Positions 16,253 through 23,434 of a stretch of 37,286 nucleotides of DNA are shown piece by piece. Under the pieces are notes generated by a model. It was given only the letters and a program-made list of their open reading frames with translations, had not been told where the DNA came from and did not search any database. Position 1 is the first letter of the stretch. Each line of letters opens with the position of its first letter. The DNA comes from Pedosphaera sp. (GTDB lineage Bacteria; Verrucomicrobiota; Verrucomicrobiia; Limisphaerales; AAA164-E04), in the NCBI GenBank assembly GCA_002690655.1, contig NZFL01000011.1:1-37286 (forward strand). The letters run 5' to 3'. The translations under genes were made by a program, and so were the position numbers.

Positions 16253-18925
16253 GTGAATCAAATTTTACGCATATTATTAGTCTTGATTGCTTTAATTGAG
16301 TCTTTCTGGTCTCAGTCTTTGGCTCTTGGACAAGAAAATACACTCAGTAGTCAAAAGGCTCGTTCAAAAGAAGGGCTGCTTGCTCTATACAACTTTTGTG
16401 AAACTGGAGGACCTGTGGTGCGGGATCAGTCGGGAGGCGAGAAACCGATCCACCTGAGAATCCAGTCCATGCGAGGTGTTCGGAGGTTAGGCAACTCGAT
16501 CAAGTTAACGGGAGTGACAAGATTGCTTTCCGAACAAGCCCCTACGTCATTGATTCAGACGATTCAAAATTCTGGTAGCTTTACGATCGAAGCTTGGATC
16601 ACTCCAGCAAGCACCCTTCTCAAGGGACCTGCGCGTATTGTCACCTTATCGAGAAACGGCAGCGAACGAAACTTTACTTTAGGTCAAGATGGTGACAAAT
16701 ACGACGTTCGCTGTCGCAGTAGTCAAACAGATAAAAACGGTCTCCCTTCTATCGCTTCCGAATCAGCCTCCCTCTCCACAGGGTTAACGCATGTCGTATT
16801 TACTTTGGGGAATGATCATGTATCTCGCATCTATATTAATGGTGATTTGAACAGTGAAGGACAAGTTCCCGGAACCTTGAGTGTCTGGAAGAATAACGTT
16901 CAGCTGTCATTAGGTAACGAAGTTAAAGGCAATAGGCAATGGAAAGGAACTTTTCACATGGTAGCCCTGTATGGGCGCAGCTTGTCAGGGTTGGAAGTTA
17001 CACGTCATTTTCAAGCAGGCGCATATGCCGAAGATACCAAAAATATTAAAATAGCAGTTCAAGGGAAATCCCCCGAAGCAGCTTTTTTCGAGCATCATAT
17101 AGCCCCGGTAATATCCGAGCATTGTCTGGAGTGCCATGATACTCACAACCAAAAAGGGGAATTGGATTTATCCTGGAAGGAGTCAGCCTTTAAAGGAGGG
17201 AAGCACGGAATGGTTATTGTTCCAGGCAAACCGGAAGAGAGTGAACTTTGGCTTTCGGTTCATCATGATGAAATGCCCGACAATCGCACCATGCTGAGCA
17301 GTGAACAAAAGGCATTGATCAAGCAGTGGATTCAAGATGGTGCTACATGGTCCCTTGAGCATATCGATCCGGTTCTATACTCCCATCAGTCGGATGTTGC
17401 TTCCAACTGGGTACGACGATTGACTGTTTCCGAATACATTCGAACAGTGAAGAACACGGTCGGTATCGATATCGCAGAGGACGCTCACGATCTCCTTCCT
17501 ATTGAACTACGAGCTGACGGGTTCAGTAATACTGCATATAATCTCAATGTTGATCTAAAGCATGTCAACGCCTATGCCCAACTAGCCGAAAAAATTGTGC
17601 AGCGAATGGATGTCGAATCTTTTACCGGAAGATTTGTAAAGAACTTGAAATTTACCGATAATGAAATGGGAGCACTGATAGATTCCATGGGTAAATGGGT
17701 TCTCAGGGGCCCAGTGAATGAACATGAATTGTTTGCTTATCGAGGTATCACTACCAGCGTCGCAGCAGCGGGAGGCAGTTATGAAGAGGCGGTGGGATTG
17801 GTCATTGAAGCCATGTTGCAGTCACCTCGATTTATTTACCGTGTCGAAAATCATGTCGGAGATGGAACCGTTTGGCCTTTGGGAGATCATGAACTGGCCA
17901 ACAGGATAAGTTTTATCCTCTGGGGATCGGGACCTGATGAACTATTGATTCAGGCTGCAGACAAAGGATTGCTATATAGTGACGAGCTATTAACAGAGCA
18001 AATCGAACGAATGCTTGCTGACGATAGGGCTCTTCAGCGTTCTCTTGAATTTGCCAGTGAATGGTTGAACCTCAGCCGGCTTGCCAACATGCAGCCCAAT
18101 ACGGATCGATTCCCTGAATGGGACCCAATACTGGCTGAAGACATGCTGAATGAATCATTAGCTTTTTTCCGTGAACTGATATGGGAACAGAAGAGACCTT
18201 TGAAGGATCTTTTCAACGCTCGATTCACCTATGTTACCCCACGCCTCGCGGCGCATTACGGTTTACCTGCCGAAATAGTTGATTCCAGCGATAGTACTAT
18301 TCAAAAAATCAAGCTGACTCCAGAAACAAGACGTGGAGGTATATTGACTCAGGGCAGTGTCCTTACGGTAGGAGGCGATGATGCTTCCATGGTGGCAAGG
18401 GGGTTGTTTATGCTGCACGAAGTGCTCAGGGGTGTGGTCAAAGACCCTCCTCCATGTGTTGACGTGGTACCCATTCCTACCGAAGTTGGCTTGACTCAGC
18501 GTGGAATTGCGAATGAGCGCATCAATAACGCCTTGTGTGGCGGTTGCCATAAAAAGTTTGAACCCTTGGCATTTGGTTTGGAAAAGTTTGATGGCCTCGG
18601 TTCTTTTGAATCGGCAGATGAGCATGGAAACGTTTTGCGAGAGGATGGGCGCATTCGTATTCCAGGGCAACCGGAAGTGACGGAATATAATACGAGTCTC
18701 CAACTGGTTGATTTTCTGGCCAATAATGAAAGAGTGCAGGAAACGATGACATGGAAAGTGGTTCAATTTGCATTGGGGCGACCTTTAACAGCTTTTGATG
18801 CAAATGACGTTCAGCGTATTCATGCACAAATGCGGGACAACGGAGGAACATGGGATGCCTTGATCAAGGCGGTTGTTCTCAGTGATCTGGTAAGAAATAT
18901 CAAAACGGAGATAATCAATGAATGA
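16253..18925 (+). CDS. LamG + planctomycete cytochrome (PSCyt1) + DUF1587/1595/1592/1588/1585 protein
   Basis: Protein of 890 residues from a GTG at 16253 that gives a clean signal peptide (LRILLVLIALIESFWSQSLA). Regions in order: a concanavalin-like LamG fold (about 43-270); a PSCyt1-type haem segment with Cys291-x2-Cys294-His295 (HCLECHDTH) and the usual GELDLSWKES and MPDNRTML pieces; DUF1587 (about 386-430); DUF1595 (about 475-530); DUF1592 (about 537-665); DUF1588 (about 690-785) with a second haem motif Cys762-x2-Cys765-His766; and DUF1585 (about 816-885). These domains occur together in PVC bacteria. The protein is presumed periplasmic or surface-exposed and redox-active, but no substrate is known. 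The DUF1552 gene overlaps its 3' end by 8 bases. Confidence 0.92.
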   Translation: MNQILRILLVLIALIESFWSQSLALGQENTLSSQKARSKEGLLALYNFCETGGPVVRDQSGGEKPIHLRIQSMRGVRRLGNSIKLTGVTRLLSEQAPTSLIQTIQNSGSFTIEAWITPASTLLKGPARIVTLSRNGSERNFTLGQDGDKYDVRCRSSQTDKNGLPSIASESASLSTGLTHVVFTLGNDHVSRIYINGDLNSEGQVPGTLSVWKNNVQLSLGNEVKGNRQWKGTFHMVALYGRSLSGLEVTRHFQAGAYAEDTKNIKIAVQGKSPEAAFFEHHIAPVISEHCLECHDTHNQKGELDLSWKESAFKGGKHGMVIVPGKPEESELWLSVHHDEMPDNRTMLSSEQKALIKQWIQDGATWSLEHIDPVLYSHQSDVASNWVRRLTVSEYIRTVKNTVGIDIAEDAHDLLPIELRADGFSNTAYNLNVDLKHVNAYAQLAEKIVQRMDVESFTGRFVKNLKFTDNEMGALIDSMGKWVLRGPVNEHELFAYRGITTSVAAAGGSYEEAVGLVIEAMLQSPRFIYRVENHVGDGTVWPLGDHELANRISFILWGSGPDELLIQAADKGLLYSDELLTEQIERMLADDRALQRSLEFASEWLNLSRLANMQPNTDRFPEWDPILAEDMLNESLAFFRELIWEQKRPLKDLFNARFTYVTPRLAAHYGLPAEIVDSSDSTIQKIKLTPETRRGGILTQGSVLTVGGDDASMVARGLFMLHEVLRGVVKDPPPCVDVVPIPTEVGLTQRGIANERINNALCGGCHKKFEPLAFGLEKFDGLGSFESADEHGNVLREDGRIRIPGQPEVTEYNTSLQLVDFLANNERVQETMTWKVVQFALGRPLTAFDANDVQRIHAQMRDNGGTWDALIKAVVLSDLVRNIKTEIINE

Positions 18926-20342
18926 GCAAACAATAAGCCGACGAGCGGCCCTCAGAGGTTTGGGAACGATTAGCATCGGACTTCCTTTTCTGGAAGAAAT
19001 GAGCGTTTCAAAGGTTCTTGCAGCTCCTGAGAATCCTGTCCCTTTGAGGGCGTTTAATCTTTTCTTCGGTTTGGGTATTCCTGCGCCTCTGCAGCAGGAA
19101 GGATTTGAGGGAGTCCTGGAACCTTTGAAGCCATTGAGTGACAAGCTGCTCATCATGCGTAGGGTAGATCAGGTACGCTGTGATCAATCTGGAATCAATG
19201 CTCATTTTGACGGTGCCTCTGGTGCTTTCACGGCTGAACCTCCCAAAGGAGAGGCTAAAGCGGGTGGTCCATCCCTTGATCAATTAGTGCGCAAACACCA
19301 TTACCCAAACGGGCAGCCCGCAGGTGTGGCTCCTACAGTTGTGGCTGGCACATTTTTCAGACGGAGCCGAGTCAGTCGCTATGTGCATAGTTACAACCAG
19401 GATGGAACCGTAGCTGCGACCATGCAAGAACGTCCCAAGGATCTGTTTGATCGATTGTTTGGTACTATCGAATTTGGTGATTCAACCGATGCCCGCCAAA
19501 TGCACTTGAAGCGCAGCGTATTGGATTCTGTTGTTGAGCAATACAAATTTTATAAAGGTGGACGTTCTCCTCTTGGTAAAACTTCCCGCGCCAAAATTGC
19601 CGATCACCTGGATCGTATCCGTGAATTCGAGCAGCGCGCTTTCTCATTGGACAGCAAAACTGTAGAGGGGCCAAGGCGGCCAACACACTCCGAAATCCTT
19701 CATGGTGGATTGGCTGACCCGGGAGGCGAGGGGATTGATATTAGTCTGGATGAGCTAACCACGGAATGGCGCCTGATGGCTGATCTTTATGCCAGTGGGA
19801 TTCAAATGGACAAAGTTCGCTTCGGTGCATTGACTTTTTTGGCAGCAGGTGAGCGTATTCGATTGACGGGAGATTATCTTTATAATGGAGAAAAACGATA
19901 TACGTTTGATGATTCCAGGCGATTGAAAGCGGGTGGTTCACAAGGGTGCAGTCATGAATGGTGGCATCAATTCAATGAACGTAAATCCAATGAAGCATTA
20001 CGCGCACACGCACACATGAAAATGCGGGAATTGGCCTATTTCCTTGGTCGTCTTGATGAGCAAGGCACGATTGAAGCGAACGGAAAAACCATTCTCGATA
20101 ATGCGTTGATTACCATTTCGACAGAATCTGGTGATGGGCGCCACAATGACGTGAAGCGCGAATTATCTGGCGTTTTTCACGCGATGAGTGGAGCGAATGG
20201 ACGGTTCAAAACCGGACAAATCCTTGACCTGAAATCTGAAGGTCTTGATGTTTACAATACCATTCTAGATGGCATGGGAGTCGCCCAGAAAATGGGTCCG
20301 GTGGATCGCGATCACAAGCTTGTCGATGCCATCAGAGCCTAG
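18918..20342 (+). CDS. DUF1552 protein with Tat-like signal
   Basis: Protein of 474 residues. The N-terminus (SRRAALRGLGTISIGLPF) has a twin-arginine motif and a weakly hydrophobic stretch, so folded export by Tat is likely. The remainder matches DUF1552, the regular partner of DUF1592 proteins in PVC bacteria: FFGLGIP, a QCD-like VRCDQSGINAHFDGASG segment, the basic helical middle, GCSHEWWHQF and a late STESGDGRHN stretch. Its start lies inside the end of the upstream gene (8-base overlap containing ATGAATGA), which indicates translational coupling and a shared function. No cofactor motif was recognised. DUF1552 proteins are related in layout to DUF1501 sulfatase-like proteins, but activity is unproven. 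Confidence 0.92.
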   Translation: MNEQTISRRAALRGLGTISIGLPFLEEMSVSKVLAAPENPVPLRAFNLFFGLGIPAPLQQEGFEGVLEPLKPLSDKLLIMRRVDQVRCDQSGINAHFDGASGAFTAEPPKGEAKAGGPSLDQLVRKHHYPNGQPAGVAPTVVAGTFFRRSRVSRYVHSYNQDGTVAATMQERPKDLFDRLFGTIEFGDSTDARQMHLKRSVLDSVVEQYKFYKGGRSPLGKTSRAKIADHLDRIREFEQRAFSLDSKTVEGPRRPTHSEILHGGLADPGGEGIDISLDELTTEWRLMADLYASGIQMDKVRFGALTFLAAGERIRLTGDYLYNGEKRYTFDDSRRLKAGGSQGCSHEWWHQFNERKSNEALRAHAHMKMRELAYFLGRLDEQGTIEANGKTILDNALITISTESGDGRHNDVKRELSGVFHAMSGANGRFKTGQILDLKSEGLDVYNTILDGMGVAQKMGPVDRDHKLVDAIRA

Positions 20343-20619
20343 GACCTGAAACAAATAAAACAATCAGATGCATGATCTGTGTGCTAACTGCTGGTCCATC
20401 ATGTCAGCCAAAAGAACCTTCAGACACATGGGGCAATCCGAATAAGGCCCCTCAACAGGGCTAAACTCTCATTGGCATCGCTGCCTATTCGAACTCCAAA
20501 GGAAATAAAGCTTTGGTTACGCTTATCTAGCAGAATGTTCATCGTTAGTAAGTTTCGATGTTTCAATGATTGTAAGCTTGTAAACAGATCCGTTTTTTGG
20601 CACTGACTGTTCTTCAATC

Positions 20620-21468
20620 ATGAGCGAAATATACTGGAACGGGGAATACAAGAAAAAACATGAGGTGGGGATACCTCCTGATGATCGGGGCTTTTTGTTT
20701 GGGGATGGAGTCTACGAGGTTGTTCGCATTTACAGAGGACGCTGTTTTGAAATGTCAGCTCACGAACATCGTTTGCTTCAAAGTGCTTCTGGCATTGGAA
20801 TAAACATTGGTTATTTCAAGGGCATGCTAGAAGTCGCTGAGAATTTACTCAGAAGGAATATTTTGCCGAATGGTGATGGGATTCTATATTATCAAATCAC
20901 CAGAGGCACGGCACCTCGCAAACATTTTTTTCCGGGGGAAGGGGTCCTGCCGAATCATTATGCCTATGTTCAACCCTTGCCTGTCACTGACTTTAAAGAG
21001 CGACCAGGTGCCTCAGTTGTTACTCTGCCTGATCGACGGTGGTTGGAATGTCATATTAAATCAATTGCCCTCCTTGGCAGCGTGCTGGCAGCACAACAAG
21101 CCAAAGAACAAGGTGCCGTTGAAGCAGTGCTTCATCGGGATTCAGTGGTCACTGAGGGCTCCCACACCAATGTATTTGCTGTGGTTGAAGGGGTTCTGAA
21201 AACACATCCAGCGAACCAACTGGTGCTCAATGGAATAACCCGGCGTATAGTGCTTGAATTGGCCCAACAAGAAGGGCTCCTCTATGAAGAGACTTCATTG
21301 AGCCTCTCAGAATTAAAAAGTGCCAGTGAGGTTTTTCTCACTGGCACTACGGTGGAAATATGGCCCGTTACACAATTGGATGGTAAACCAGTTGGCAATG
21401 GTCAAACCGGTCCAATCACCCAGGGCTTACAATCATTATTTGATCGGAATGCTGATCGATTGACTTAA
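20620..21468 (+). CDS. dat: D-amino-acid (D-alanine) aminotransferase, class IV PLP enzyme
   Basis: Protein of 282 residues, the normal size. It interconverts D-alanine and D-glutamate with their keto acids, supplying peptidoglycan precursors, in the cytoplasm. Seen: the class IV opening PPDDRGFLFGDGVYEVVRIY; the PLP-binding Lys147 in CHIKSIALLGSVLAAQ; Glu179 in VVTEGSHTNVF; KTHPANQLVLNGITRR; and the cofactor phosphate-binding FLTGTTVEIWPV. The KTHPA-x4-VLNGITR stretch is closer to Bacillus D-amino-acid aminotransferases than to IlvE or PabC, so I favour Dat, though an IlvE-like activity cannot be ruled out by eye. The stop overlaps the stop region of hflC on the other strand by 4 bases, leaving no space for a separate terminator. 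Confidence 0.87.
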   Translation: MSEIYWNGEYKKKHEVGIPPDDRGFLFGDGVYEVVRIYRGRCFEMSAHEHRLLQSASGIGINIGYFKGMLEVAENLLRRNILPNGDGILYYQITRGTAPRKHFFPGEGVLPNHYAYVQPLPVTDFKERPGASVVTLPDRRWLECHIKSIALLGSVLAAQQAKEQGAVEAVLHRDSVVTEGSHTNVFAVVEGVLKTHPANQLVLNGITRRIVLELAQQEGLLYEETSLSLSELKSASEVFLTGTTVEIWPVTQLDGKPVGNGQTGPITQGLQSLFDRNADRLT

Positions 21469-22430
21469 TCGGTGTTACCTATGGAGTGTTTTAAATAACG
21501 ATAAAGATCACTGTCAGTTGAGAGAATCATCGTAGTTTCGGAATCAATGACCTCCTCATAGGTTTCGAGTGTTTTCACGAATTCATAAAAATCGACTGAT
21601 TGCTTTGATTGGTTGTAAGCAGAGGCATAGATTTCGGTGGCTTTCGCATCCGCATCACCCTGAATTTTCTGAATTTGTTTGTAGGCCTCAGACTCGATTT
21701 CTTGAAGGTCACGCTCCTTTTTTCCGATGATGCGTGCAGCTTCGCCTTCTCCTTCCGAGCGAAATCGTTCAGCAATTTGCTGACGTTCACTGATCATACG
21801 TTCGTAGATCCTTTTACGGACGGTTTCGTTGTAGTTGATACGCTTGAAACGAATATCCAGCAATTCAATGCCAAAATCCTTGAGTTTTTCGCCTGCCAAC
21901 TCGAAAATTTCTTTCTCGATCAAGGCTCGTCCTTTCGAAATTTCGTATAAAACACCCACATTTCCGGGAGCGTCCGACAACACTTCATCAACGATAGGTT
22001 CCCGATCCTTGGTGGTGCGAACAATCTCAATGAGTTCGTGTTTGGCAATGGCATTGCGGGTTTCACTGCCCAGGATATCGTTCAAGCGTGATTGAGCGCT
22101 TCTTTCATCGCGTAATCGCAGAAAGTATTGTTTGGCATCTAGAATCCTCCAGCGCGCAAAGGTATCCACCAGGATATATGTTTTATCCTTGGTTGGCATT
22201 TCGTTGGGTTTGCCATCCCATGCCAGAAAGCGGTTGTCGATTTGATTCACTTCCTGGATAAAGGGAATCTTGAAGTGGAGACCGGATTTTGTGATAGGAT
22301 CGCCGACCGGTTTGCCGAATTGGGTGATGAGAACCTGTTCGGTCTCATGGATGGTATATGCGGCGTTGTACGCCACAAATATCGCGACGATGGCGAGTAA
22401 GGACATGAATGAACCTGCTGCTTTTTGCAT
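21465..22430 (-). CDS. hflC: HflC, SPFH/band-7 membrane protein, FtsH modulator
   Basis: Protein of 321 residues. It has one N-terminal membrane helix (about 8-27), then a band-7 domain: ETEQVLITQFGKPVGDPITK, GLHFKIPFIQEVNQIDNRFL, the RWRILDAKQYFLR segment, GIELLDIRFKRINYNETVR, and a charged helical region rich in Glu/Arg (ERFRSEGEGEAARIIGKKE) before the ending. HflC pairs with HflK in a large periplasm-facing assembly that encloses the FtsH protease and limits its access to membrane substrates. It is 14 bases downstream of hflK and the last gene of that unit. A typical HflC is about 330 residues, so this is complete. Confidence 0.95.
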   Translation of the reverse strand: MQKAAGSFMSLLAIVAIFVAYNAAYTIHETEQVLITQFGKPVGDPITKSGLHFKIPFIQEVNQIDNRFLAWDGKPNEMPTKDKTYILVDTFARWRILDAKQYFLRLRDERSAQSRLNDILGSETRNAIAKHELIEIVRTTKDREPIVDEVLSDAPGNVGVLYEISKGRALIEKEIFELAGEKLKDFGIELLDIRFKRINYNETVRKRIYERMISERQQIAERFRSEGEGEAARIIGKKERDLQEIESEAYKQIQKIQGDADAKATEIYASAYNQSKQSVDFYEFVKTLETYEEVIDSETTMILSTDSDLYRYLKHSIGNTD

Positions 22431-22444
22431 GATGAAATCTTTGA

Positions 22445-23425
22445 TTATTTATTGACAGGAGCGATTTGGAGCAGCGGTAGGATCTGCTTTGCATCGGAAT
22501 CCAGGATGATTTTCTTACCCATTTTCGGAATGATGGATCGCATGGTTTCGAGATGTAGGCGACGCTTCGTAACCTCTGGAGCTTTCAGGAATTCAGTGAA
22601 CAATGCCGTGAACTTGGTAGCGTCACCTTCTGCTTCGTTGACTCGCTTCAATGCATAGCCCTCCGCCGAGCGGATTTTTTGATCCGCCTCACCACGCGCT
22701 CTTGGAACTACTTTATTGTATTCTCCATTTGCCTGATTAATAAGTTGCTCTCGCTCTTGCTGAGCTTGATTTACTTCATTGAAAGAGGGTTGAACTGGAG
22801 GGGGAGGGTTGACATCCTTGAGTTGAACCTGATCGATGCTGAGGCCCATTTTATAATTGTCGACCAATTTCTGCATCCGTTGGAGTGCCACGACCTCAAT
22901 TTCCTGACGTCCCACCGTGATGACCTCATCAACCGTACGATCTCCGACAACCTCACGCATGACAGACTCAGAAACCGCACGCAAAGTACTCTCCGGTTCC
23001 TTGACTTGAAACAGGAATTGCCTGGGATTGTTGACTCTAAATTGAACGATCCATTCCACTGAAGCTGCGTTCAGGTCACCGGTGACCATGCTTTTCTCCC
23101 TGTTTTGCTCGGAGGATGACGTGTATTGGTAAGGGTTGGTGGCATCTCGGGTACTCACTCCAAACTCCTGTTTCAACTGCCGTCTAACCGGAACGATTTG
23201 CACGGTTTCAATACCGAAAGGCAATTTGAACTTCAGACCCGGTTCGACCGTCTTGATATATTTTCCGAAACGGAGGACAACACCTTGTGATTCCGCCTGT
23301 ACTGTGTAGAACGCTGTTAATAACGCGATCACCACAAGGACTGCGATGAGCCCCATGATAATTGCCCTGAACTGGCTTTTTTGGTCGTTGAAGTTGGCTT
23401 CAAAGACTTTTTTGATCTGACTCAT
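22445..23425 (-). CDS. hflK: HflK, SPFH/band-7 membrane protein, FtsH modulator
   Basis: Protein of 326 residues with one membrane helix (about 22-44) after a short charged N-terminus, then a band-7 domain: ESQGVVLRFGKYIKTVEPGL, KFKLPFGIETVQIVPVRRQ, DLNAASVEWIVQFRV, and the HflK-type LKDVNPPPPVQPSFNEV turn before the coiled region. It is shorter than enteric HflK, which has a longer Gly/Pro-rich N-terminus. Its start is only 9 bases after the stop of the haem dehydrogenase gene, and hflC follows 14 bases later. This points to one transcript containing a periplasmic oxidoreductase and a protease modulator, an unusual pairing. Confidence 0.95.
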   Translation of the reverse strand: MSQIKKVFEANFNDQKSQFRAIIMGLIAVLVVIALLTAFYTVQAESQGVVLRFGKYIKTVEPGLKFKLPFGIETVQIVPVRRQLKQEFGVSTRDATNPYQYTSSSEQNREKSMVTGDLNAASVEWIVQFRVNNPRQFLFQVKEPESTLRAVSESVMREVVGDRTVDEVITVGRQEIEVVALQRMQKLVDNYKMGLSIDQVQLKDVNPPPPVQPSFNEVNQAQQEREQLINQANGEYNKVVPRARGEADQKIRSAEGYALKRVNEAEGDATKFTALFTEFLKAPEVTKRRLHLETMRSIIPKMGKKIILDSDAKQILPLLQIAPVNK

Positions 23426-23434
23426 TTCTAATAA

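Noticed and set aside
20420-20617. 65-residue minus-strand open frame between DUF1552 and dat
   Set aside because: No motif; it occupies the likely promoter region of dat and looks like chance.
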